This document shows, piece after piece, positions 1-5,188 of a stretch of 5,188 nucleotides of DNA. The notes under the pieces are model-generated. The model ran no database searches. It was not told the DNA's origin and was given only the letters and a program-made list of their open reading frames with translations. Position numbers and translations under genes: made by a program. Position 1 is the first letter of the stretch; the number at the start of each line of letters is the position of its first letter. The stretch lies in contig JAQUMG010000136.1 of NCBI GenBank assembly GCA_028718265.1, forward strand, positions 1 to 5,188, read 5' to 3'. The stretch comes from Candidatus Omnitrophota bacterium. Lineage in GTDB: Bacteria; Omnitrophota; Koll11; JAHIPI01.

Positions 1-1
1 T

Positions 2-2602
2 ACGGAAGAAGTAGAGGCGACTGTAGCTGAATGTGCAATATATAGAATAGCTATCTGGTATAATCCCTACATACGAAACCGCATAGAAACCCTTCTTAAC
101 AACCGCTTCGGTTTAAACGGTATAGTAACGGACGAAATCCTTGACGTCGCCGCCAGGAATATTCCCTCAGCATCCCTCGGGGAAGATGTTGCCGATTTTG
201 TTGCCGGACACTACACGGAATATTCCAGTCTGCATTATCCATTTATTCATCCAGCTTATGTTGCTCATGATATGGCCGTATGTAATGTCGTAAATCCGAC
301 TCACGAAGCAGGCAAAGTCGCCCTTTACAGCGGCTCGGGCGCCGACATACTTAATTGCCTCCTCTCGACCGACACTACAGAGATGTATTTTGTGGATGAA
401 AAAGAGGTAAATCCTGTAACGTTAGCAAATGTTCTTGAGTATCAATGGGACGCACTTGACATTACCACATATACGCGGTACGCCGGAAACCGTGGATATG
501 ATTTATACGAGACGCTTAATAATATAGAGATAAGGATCATTACAAAACTAAAAAGTATGGGCTTAAAGAAGGAAGATATAGTTGTGGAGATAACCCCTCT
601 CGGCTCGGCAAAGATAAGATTTATGTGGACTTATCCGGGTTCCGGAGAAATGAAAGAATACTGCGTAACATTTATTGAAGCCGATATTACAGAGCCCGAA
701 CAATATCCCTCTGAACTCAATGCTATTTTAGACCGGGGCATCGATATATATTACCAGCGGGCCGGAATGACGATTGTGAATGCATATTCTTTGTTTATGC
801 CGCGCATAGGAAGCGCTCTCAAAGTCGGCGGGTACACCATTACTGACGACCACTCTTTATTGAACATCGTGCGCAGCCCTGAAGAATATCTCGAGAAAGA
901 CGGCCCTTACTTCACCAAAGACGAAGAATTGTGCTCACCTGCCATGGAAGAATGGAGAGATGTAATATATCCTGTTCTGAATGGCACACATTACGGCTGG
1001 GACGTTACAATTCGCCAGAAACTATGGGATGAAAGTGAGCCGGCATCCCTGATACAATTTATAGAAGACGAGCTCGCCAAAAGCGAGCCTAATAGCACCC
1101 GTATAGGCGATGCGATAGCCGGACTAGACGGCATAGGCTTCTCAGGCGATACGCTCATGGGAGGCGGGGTTTACTATATCTCACAGAATACGATGGATGC
1201 CATTTGTTCTGTGCTCGATATAAGGCATGAACCCGAATGGAGAACCGGACGCAAGGGATTCTCCGTCGGGAGCGGCCTTATCCTGCTGGCGCGCGGAACG
1301 GATCTTACGGTCTTCAGTGAAGAATACGACCATATAGATTTCGACTTTACATTTACAAGAGATTACGATACCGCAAGCCTTACATGGACGAATCAGTACT
1401 CCAATATAAAAGCATCCATTGAGTATCTGGAGAGCCATACGACCGATATTATTCAAGTCGGCCAGCCTGTACTCATGGCGCTTAAGAATATCTTTAATAT
1501 GTATCCGGATGTTAACGATATGAACGATCTTACTATCCGACAGAAGGCAAACATCTTAAAAGAAGTGCGGGGAAACTTAGCAAGACTCGAAATGATAGAC
1601 AATTCAGATGGCGCCTATACGTTCGGTCCGGGTGAGGATGAGATGCTATCTGCCCTTATAGAGTGTCTTGAGCTGGACGTGTGGGTTGATATTGTTAACC
1701 CGGGCTCAGATCCCGTTACGTACAGTTTCGAAGGCCTGTTTTCTGCAATAGGGCCGTTCCAGGCCTTGAGGGAAGAGGTGTACGCCAGCTATGAGTTAAA
1801 TGTCACACCCGAAATACTTGATGCCCTTACCGACGGAAACAGTCTGAGGGTTAAAAAAATCCCTGATAGCACCGTAGGGGTTGGTATATATAACACTGAA
1901 GGTGAACTTATTAAGATCTGTGTATATGAGAAATATATAAAAGGTTTTGAAAACAAAAACATAGCCTTTATGGATTCATCGAAACATGATGCGGTATATT
2001 ATTGGATAGAAAGTAAAGTTGACTCCGGAGAATGGGTAAGTGACTATACTCTGATAAACTTCGATTTTCATAATGACGCGCCGACCGAGCCCATGGATCT
2101 TGACGCCGCTACATGGGTTACATATTCGAAAGAGGGATTTGACCGGGAGCCGCTGATAGGGCAGTACTGTTGGGTACATGACGCTGCATCATATTGTGCA
2201 GTCACGTCGCCTTATGTCGATAATGAGATAACAGATCCGTCACAGCTTCCCGCTTCGGATAAACCGGTTATAGTGACAATTGATCTTGATTACCTCATAT
2301 CGGAATCGTACTCCGCTGACGAACTTACGGAAGATCGTATACGAGCGCGGGTGCGCGGTATAGTAAATTCACTCATTGATAAAGGCTATGAGATCAAAGG
2401 TATAAATATTACGCGTTCGCGCAGGGGTTATATTAAACAGGATCTTGAACAGCTGGCATTGACTATATTATCCGAAGAGTTGTTCAGACTGCTTGGTTTG
2501 CCAGAGACGGGTATGCGTCTGCGTACCGTTGTATCATATCCTGACGGCAATTATGTGGATATGGACAATGCCGGAAATGTTATTATTAATTCCGGAGAGT
2601 AG
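2..2602 (+). CDS. Methyltransferase-like / UPF0489 fusion protein, 5' end outside window
   Basis: The frame is open from base 2 to the TAG at 2600-2602, giving 866 visible residues (numbered here from base 2). An ATG at 272 has no Shine-Dalgarno sequence and the protein-like reading continues upstream of it, so the true start lies left of the window. Residues about 105-283 resemble a class I SAM-methyltransferase fold: a glycine loop YSGSGAD (109-115), an acidic end of strand 2 (VDE, D132), D228 in EAD, and LKVGG (273-277) followed by TDD. Residues about 290-650 match no family I recognise. Residues about 654-835 resemble UPF0489, a family related to arginase: KHD (H662), DFHND (D688, H690, D692), TIDLDY (D761, D763) and TRS (S806). 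DxHxD and DxD match the metal-binding motifs of arginase-fold hydrolases. A metal-dependent hydrolase role is therefore inferred; the substrate is unknown. No membrane segment is visible, so the protein is probably cytoplasmic. No terminator follows it. Confidence 0.85.
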   Translation, partial: TEEVEATVAECAIYRIAIWYNPYIRNRIETLLNNRFGLNGIVTDEILDVAARNIPSASLGEDVADFVAGHYTEYSSLHYPFIHPAYVAHDMAVCNVVNPTHEAGKVALYSGSGADILNCLLSTDTTEMYFVDEKEVNPVTLANVLEYQWDALDITTYTRYAGNRGYDLYETLNNIEIRIITKLKSMGLKKEDIVVEITPLGSAKIRFMWTYPGSGEMKEYCVTFIEADITEPEQYPSELNAILDRGIDIYYQRAGMTIVNAYSLFMPRIGSALKVGGYTITDDHSLLNIVRSPEEYLEKDGPYFTKDEELCSPAMEEWRDVIYPVLNGTHYGWDVTIRQKLWDESEPASLIQFIEDELAKSEPNSTRIGDAIAGLDGIGFSGDTLMGGGVYYISQNTMDAICSVLDIRHEPEWRTGRKGFSVGSGLILLARGTDLTVFSEEYDHIDFDFTFTRDYDTASLTWTNQYSNIKASIEYLESHTTDIIQVGQPVLMALKNIFNMYPDVNDMNDLTIRQKANILKEVRGNLARLEMIDNSDGAYTFGPGEDEMLSALIECLELDVWVDIVNPGSDPVTYSFEGLFSAIGPFQALREEVYASYELNVTPEILDALTDGNSLRVKKIPDSTVGVGIYNTEGELIKICVYEKYIKGFENKNIAFMDSSKHDAVYYWIESKVDSGEWVSDYTLINFDFHNDAPTEPMDLDAATWVTYSKEGFDREPLIGQYCWVHDAASYCAVTSPYVDNEITDPSQLPASDKPVIVTIDLDYLISESYSADELTEDRIRARVRGIVNSLIDKGYEIKGINITRSRRGYIKQDLEQLALTILSEELFRLLGLPETGMRLRTVVSYPDGNYVDMDNAGNVIINSGE

Positions 2603-2655
2603 CGGGCACCTTTTAAGCAGATTTTGTTAAATATAAAAAAGCTAGAATTGGCCCA

Positions 2656-2684
2656 TTGACAACACCCTGATATTATGGTATCCT
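2656..2684 (+). promoter_or_regulatory. Sigma70-type promoter with extended -10, upstream of the beta-helix gene
   Basis: A perfect -35 TTGACA (2656-2661) is followed by 17 bases and then TATCCT (2679-2684, 4 of 6 matches to TATAAT). The -10 is preceded by TGG (2676-2678), which makes an extended -10 element. Transcription would start near 2691, giving a leader of about 78 bases before the ATG at 2769. It sits in the only sizeable gap upstream of the beta-helix gene. The assignment is by consensus only. Confidence 0.7.
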
Positions 2685-2698
2685 TATAGTGGTATAAG
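2683..2698. repeat. Inverted repeat over the -10 end and start site, possible operator
   Basis: CTTATA (2683-2688) and TATAAG (2693-2698) are perfect inverted arms around a 4-base GTGG centre. The element covers the last two bases of the proposed -10 and the predicted start of transcription, where a repressor would act. It is short and AT-rich, so chance is a real alternative. Confidence 0.3.
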
Positions 2699-2768
2699 AG
2701 ATATGTTATATTAGGTTATTTATGCGGTTTAAAAAGGACGTATATATACCAAAAACAGGGGGCATGCC

Positions 2769-4307
2769 ATGTTAACGCTAACGCCAAATAGATCGATTAA
2801 AACAAAAGCAGCCGTAGCTATGATTTTTGTTATTAGCGCAGCGGTGATTTCTTTTCTTTTGTCCTGCAGCAATGCATGTGCAGCTACCATTACCGTACCG
2901 ACGGATTATGCTTCTATTCAGGATGCCATTAACAATGCCTCGCCCGGAGATTCCGTATTTATTAAACAGGGAGTCTACGATCAGGGCGATATTCTCATGA
3001 AGGATGAAGTCAGCCTTATCGGAGAGGCGCTGACTCCGTCGGGACGTGTTGAGACCGCTGAAGATGTGCCTCAGGGGCATCTTGTGACAATCAGAGGTTC
3101 GGGCTTTGGTACTACTAAGGGAACTATTGAACTCGTTGGCGGCGTTGACGTTGTAATTACATCGTGGTCGGGCGGATTAATTACATTTGTAATACCCAAT
3201 TGCGATATCAACGGAGACGGTGTAGTAAGTGCCGACGATAGCAAAGTTCCTCCTCTTGTTCTTGTCGGCCCGCTTAACGCACCTCCGACTCCGACCAATC
3301 CGCAGGACCTCAACAGAGATCGCCTGGTGAATGCGACAGATATGCTTATTATCCGCAATAATATCGGCAAAGTCATACCGCCCGCAGGCGCAATTAAAGT
3401 ATTGACGTCCACCGGAGATTTATATTATTTCGCTTACACAGATCTAAATGGTGCTTATGCCGCAATCGGCGTTGCTGTGATACAGGGGAAGGTTACGGCG
3501 GCTAATAATGTCGGAATAAGCAAATTAACGATAAAAAATCTCAGATCCACAGACTCTGCTGTCGGTATGGACATAGGATCGAACAACGTGACGGTCACGA
3601 ATGTAATAGTACATTGCGGAAACCATGACCAGTATGATAAAGGAATTTATTTACACAATGCCCAGAACGTGGTAATCAAAAACTGCACGCTGCGGATTGA
3701 GGCCAAAGAAGGTGCAACGTCTCCGGAAGAGACGGCATGTGTTTATTCTCAAAACAGCCAATATAAATTAATGGATAATATCCTGTCCATGAGCGATACC
3801 GCGTTAAATGCTATTAATTCAACAGGCGATACTCCCGCAATCGAATATAACTGTATTCTCGGTAAATTATCGCCTGTGACGCTTGCTAATAAGGGGACTA
3901 TTTTTGCTTCGCCGGGCTTTGTAGATCCGGTCAATGGTAATTTTACTCTTAAAATGGCCGCAGAAAACATGCGCTCTCCCAGTGTAGCATTGGATGCCGG
4001 CGATCCCGCATCAGATAAATCGGAGGAAGTACAACTCATAGCGGGCAATAAAGCGATAGATTTAGGGGCTTACGGAAATACTCGGTATACCATTATGGTC
4101 GCATGTGTGGCAGATATAAACCTGGATGGCGTGGTGAATGACCGTGATGCGAGCATACTTGCTGCCAACTGGCATACGGTAAACAAGAAGCGCAGCCAGG
4201 GAGATATAACCGGAGACGGTAAAGTCAACGATGCCGATGCGAGTGTATTGGCAGCATGGTGGGGCAATTTAGCTATGCCTTATTCTGACCTGGCTTATCG
4301 TAAATAG
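2769..4307 (+). CDS. Exported right-handed parallel beta-helix protein with TIG-like and dockerin modules
   Basis: 512 residues. ATG 2769 is chosen because AGGGGG (2757-2762) lies 6 bases upstream; the nearby ATG at 2764 is out of frame. Residues 1-38 form a signal peptide: basic start, hydrophobic core 14-31, then a possible signal peptidase I site ACA|A (36-39). LLSC at 30-33 could instead be a lipobox, which would make it a lipoprotein. ITVPTDYASIQDAI (41-54) through SLIGE (82-86) is the usual first turn of pectin-lyase-fold beta-helix proteins. Residues about 103-223 hold a TIG/IPT-like domain interrupted by an EF-hand pair (146-157, 180-191). Residues about 241-365 are beta-helix turns rich in Val, Ile, Asn and Thr. 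A closing signature follows: SPGFVDPVNGNF (381-392), ALDAGDP (407-413) and DLGAYG (431-436). The C-terminus (449-499) is a dockerin type I pair. The protein is probably on the cell surface or secreted, binding glycan or protein; no catalytic residues can be assigned. It is probably co-transcribed with the next gene, 43 bases downstream. Confidence 0.9.
   Translation: MLTLTPNRSIKTKAAVAMIFVISAAVISFLLSCSNACAATITVPTDYASIQDAINNASPGDSVFIKQGVYDQGDILMKDEVSLIGEALTPSGRVETAEDVPQGHLVTIRGSGFGTTKGTIELVGGVDVVITSWSGGLITFVIPNCDINGDGVVSADDSKVPPLVLVGPLNAPPTPTNPQDLNRDRLVNATDMLIIRNNIGKVIPPAGAIKVLTSTGDLYYFAYTDLNGAYAAIGVAVIQGKVTAANNVGISKLTIKNLRSTDSAVGMDIGSNNVTVTNVIVHCGNHDQYDKGIYLHNAQNVVIKNCTLRIEAKEGATSPEETACVYSQNSQYKLMDNILSMSDTALNAINSTGDTPAIEYNCILGKLSPVTLANKGTIFASPGFVDPVNGNFTLKMAAENMRSPSVALDAGDPASDKSEEVQLIAGNKAIDLGAYGNTRYTIMVACVADINLDGVVNDRDASILAANWHTVNKKRSQGDITGDGKVNDADASVLAAWWGNLAMPYSDLAYRK
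3075..3437 (+). other. Region coding a TIG/IPT-like domain split by a dockerin-like EF-hand pair
   Basis: Residues about 103-143 of the beta-helix protein read like the first part of a TIG/IPT immunoglobulin-like domain: VTIRGSGFG, a glycine-rich strand, then ITSWSGGLITFVIP. Residues about 207-223 (GAIKVLTSTGDLYYFAY) read like its last strands, which normally follow directly. Between them, residues 144-206 carry two calcium-loop motifs, DINGDGVVSADD (146-157) and DLNRDRLVNATD (180-191). Both have D/N/D/x/D-type ligands at loop positions 1, 3, 5 and 12. They are joined by a proline-rich linker. The whole block sits between the first beta-helix turn and the main helix body. Domain boundaries are judged by eye. 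Confidence 0.6.
4113..4262 (+). repeat. Dockerin type I duplicated segment at the C-terminus of the beta-helix protein
   Basis: Two imperfect copies begin at 4113 and 4203, 90 bases apart. They encode DINLDGVVNDRDASILAANW (449-468) and DITGDGKVNDADASVLAAWW (479-498). Each has an EF-hand-like calcium loop (D449, N451, D453, N457, D460; D479, T481, D483, N487, D490) followed by a short helix ending in tryptophan, as in type I dockerins. In cellulosomes this module binds cohesin. In non-cellulosomal bacteria its partner is usually unknown, and no cohesin is seen here. Confidence 0.85.
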
Positions 4308-4316
4308 GGACTATTT
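4302..4316 (+). other. Weak hairpin at the stop codon of the beta-helix gene
   Basis: AAATAG (4302-4307, containing the TAG stop) can pair with CTATTT (4311-4316) across a GGA loop, and is followed by TT. With a single G-C pair the stem is very weak, so efficient termination is unlikely. At most it might attenuate readthrough into the glycine-zipper gene. Confidence 0.15.
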
Positions 4317-4350
4317 TTCTGTAACTACAGCAAACATAATAGGAGGGTGC

Positions 4351-4746
4351 ATGAAACAGTTGTGCGCAGTTTTGGTCGCGATGACTTTTATCGCGGCATT
4401 TTTATTTATAGTACCTGTTTCTTATGCAGCAGACAGAGGGATTGTCGAAGACGGACTTATAGGGGCCGGCGCAGGAGCCGTGGGCGGATGGGCCTCCGGT
4501 GCTAAAGGCAAAAACGTGTGGAAAGGCGCTCTTGCCGGAGCCGGCGTGAGTGTTGTAGGAGGAGCCCTCCTTGATTCTACAAGTAAAGAGCACGTGAGTA
4601 CGGTAGATGAAGTAAAATCGATGCCTAGCAATCAGGACGCATTTACGAACGGATATAAAGAAGGATATAATAACGGATATAAAGAGGGTTACGTTGAGGG
4701 AATGAAAGAAGGGCATAATTTAGGGAATAAACCGCCCGAGCAGTAA
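4351..4746 (+). CDS. Small exported glycine-zipper protein with GX3-repeat tail
   Basis: 131 residues. ATG 4351 follows AGGAGGG (4341-4347) at short spacing. Residues 1-26 are a signal peptide: MKQ start, hydrophobic stretch to about 20, and probable cleavage at VSYA|AD (26/27). Cys5 lies too early to be a lipobox. Residues about 35-75 are rich in small residues in a glycine-zipper pattern (GLIGAGAGAVGG at 35-46, GALAGAGVSVVGGALL at 59-74), as in bacterial Gly-zipper families often linked to the outer membrane. Residues 101-125 carry glycine at exactly every fourth position (101, 105, 109, 113, 117, 121, 125), mostly as GYKE, GYNN or GYVE units, and the end is charged and proline-containing. 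The function is not known; envelope association or membrane oligomerisation is inferred from the zipper. It lies 43 bases after the beta-helix gene and is closed by the strong terminator, so it is probably the last gene of that unit. Confidence 0.85.
   Translation: MKQLCAVLVAMTFIAAFLFIVPVSYAADRGIVEDGLIGAGAGAVGGWASGAKGKNVWKGALAGAGVSVVGGALLDSTSKEHVSTVDEVKSMPSNQDAFTNGYKEGYNNGYKEGYVEGMKEGHNLGNKPPEQ
4648..4695 (+). repeat. Tandem 24-base repeat coding the GX3 tail
   Basis: AACGGATATAAAGAAGG starting at 4648 recurs as AACGGATATAAAGAGGG at 4672, a 24-base period. GGATAT also recurs at 4651, 4663 and 4675, a 12-base sub-period. Each 24-base unit encodes two GX3 units. The near-identity at DNA level suggests recent internal duplication rather than only protein-level periodicity. 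Confidence 0.7.
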
Positions 4747-4767
4747 CCCCGAAGAAATATATAGTTC

Positions 4768-4809
4768 AAAATAAGCCTTTGCGGAATAAACGCGAAGGCT
4801 TATTTTTTT
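4768..4809 (+). terminator. Strong Rho-independent terminator after the glycine-zipper gene
   Basis: The left arm 4770-4783 (AATAAGCCTTTGCG) pairs with 4791-4804 (CGCGAAGGCTTATT) around a 7-base loop. This gives 14 pairs with one U-G, extendable by two A-T pairs from 4768. A run of seven T (4803-4809) follows. It lies 21 bases after the stop codon at 4746. The A-rich left flank could allow weaker termination on the opposite strand, but no gene there needs it. Confidence 0.93.
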
Positions 4810-4832
4810 ACAGCATACCGGTCAGACTAAGA

Positions 4833-4861
4833 TTGAACTGTTTATTTTTTTATGGTAAAAT
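4833..4861 (+). promoter_or_regulatory. Extended -10 promoter of the azoreductase gene
   Basis: TTGAAC (4833-4838, 4 of 6 matches to the -35 consensus), a 17-base spacer and TAAAAT (4856-4861, 5 of 6 matches to the -10) are preceded by TGG (4853-4855). The start would be near 4868, giving a leader of about 34 bases. It lies directly after the terminator, which marks the azoreductase as a separate transcription unit. No operator-like repeat is evident around it. Confidence 0.7.
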
Positions 4862-4901
4862 AAACCGGCATGAAAAGGCGGTATAATTGAGGAGGACGGT
4901 T

Positions 4902-5188
4902 ATGAAAAAATTGATGCATATCATCGCTACGCCGAGAGGCGCCGAATCCCGCACTCTTAAAGTTTCGGCAGTATTTCTGGAAGCCTTTAAGAAGAAGTAT
5001 CCTGCCTGCGTCATAGACGAGCTGAATGTTATAACGGAATCCCTGCCGTCTCTGACCGTAAAGATGGTAGAGGGCAAATATGTCTTACTCGGCGGGAAAG
5101 AACTGGCCGGAGAATTTAAAAAAGCGTGGGAGCCCAATAAGCGGCATATCGACCGTTTTATTTCTTCCGACGGTTATCTCGTCAGCAC
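4902..5188 (+). CDS. azoR: FMN-dependent NADH-azoreductase (AzoR family), 3' end outside window
   Basis: 95 residues plus two bases are visible and the frame is open at the right edge; full-length family members are about 200 residues. ATG 4902 has AGGAGG (4890-4895) 6 bases upstream. The N-terminus is the first strand of a flavodoxin-like fold (KLMHIIA) running into TPRGAESRT (10-18), which matches the FMN-phosphate loop SPRxxxSxT; Thr10 replaces the usual Ser. DELNV (39-43), LPSLT (48-52), GKYVLLGGKEL (58-68) and FISSDGYLVS (86-95) match conserved AzoR segments. The family uses NAD(P)H to reduce quinones and azo compounds through bound FMN, as a cytoplasmic homodimer, and is thought to protect against quinone or thiol stress. 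The NADH and substrate side of the active site is not in the window, so exact specificity cannot be judged. The gene has its own promoter and is not linked in function to its upstream neighbours. Confidence 0.92.
   Translation, partial: MKKLMHIIATPRGAESRTLKVSAVFLEAFKKKYPACVIDELNVITESLPSLTVKMVEGKYVLLGGKELAGEFKKAWEPNKRHIDRFISSDGYLVS

Noticed and set aside
272..274. ATG as the start of the left-edge fusion protein
   Set aside because: There is no Shine-Dalgarno sequence before it, and the same frame is open to base 2 with convincing protein-like sequence (for example LLNNRFGLNGIVTDEIL), so it is an internal methionine.
1181..1456. Minus-strand ORF inside the fusion gene
   Set aside because: It is a shadow of the + strand coding frame, with no ribosome site, promoter or recognisable protein.
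2603..2655. Terminator for the fusion gene
   Set aside because: No stem with GC pairs followed by a T run could be found; the only features are short A and T runs.
2761..2768. GGCATGCC palindrome directly before the beta-helix ATG
   Set aside because: With no loop bases it cannot fold into a hairpin, and it is best explained as the ribosome site plus chance.
3071..3412. Minus-strand ORF rich in Pro, Thr and Ser opposite the beta-helix gene
   Set aside because: Its composition is that expected from the complement of the TIG/dockerin coding sequence, and no start signals were found.
4402..4716. Minus-strand ORFs opposite the glycine-zipper gene
   Set aside because: Their Ala/Pro- or Ser/His-rich content mirrors the Gly/Ala codons of the real gene, and there are no initiation signals.
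4882..4887. Perfect TATAAT as the -10 of the azoreductase gene
   Set aside because: Transcription would start inside the AGGAGG ribosome site at 4890-4895 and leave no usable leader. The extended -10 at 4853-4861 with a -35 at 17 bases fits better.
4870..4890. Six-codon upstream ORF (MKRRYN) ending next to the azoreductase ribosome site
   Set aside because: It has no ribosome site of its own and is too short to separate from chance. It could matter only if the transcript starts right at 4868-4870 and is read leaderless.

Overview
This window looks like chromosomal DNA of an uncultivated Gram-negative bacterium. The best guess is candidate phylum Omnitrophota (Omnitrophica). That rests on the type of genes present: a large methyltransferase-like/UPF0489 fusion, a secreted beta-helix protein with dockerin repeats, and a small exported glycine-zipper protein. 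It is inference, not proof, because no rRNA or other phylogenetic marker is present. All four genes lie on the + strand, are densely packed, and show no sign of a mobile element, tRNA, rRNA or CRISPR array.

Layout. (1) 2-2602 is the 3' part of a large gene whose start lies left of the window. It has a Rossmann/SAM-methyltransferase-like N-terminal part, a long uncharacterised middle, and a C-terminal UPF0489 (arginase-like) domain with DxHxD and DxD motifs. (2) 2603-2768 is an intergenic region with a well-formed sigma70-type extended -10 promoter, followed by a small inverted repeat over the probable start site. (3) 2769-4307 encodes an exported right-handed parallel beta-helix protein. A TIG/IPT-like domain appears to be inserted near its N-terminus and is itself split by a dockerin-like EF-hand pair; a second, canonical dockerin pair ends the protein. 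(4) 4351-4746 encodes a small exported glycine-zipper protein with a perfectly periodic GX3 tail. (5) 4768-4809 is a strong intrinsic terminator. (6) 4833-4861 is a second extended -10 promoter. (7) 4902 to the window end is the N-terminal part of an FMN-dependent NADH-azoreductase (AzoR family).

The beta-helix and glycine-zipper genes probably form one transcription unit, with promoter 2656-2684 and terminator 4768-4809, and both products are exported, so a shared role at the cell envelope is plausible but unproven. The azoreductase is a separate unit in cytoplasmic redox or quinone metabolism. The fusion protein at the left edge ends without a visible terminator. The most distinctive content is the nested domain architecture of the beta-helix protein and the methyltransferase-like/UPF0489 fusion. 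No wholly new multi-gene system is evident.
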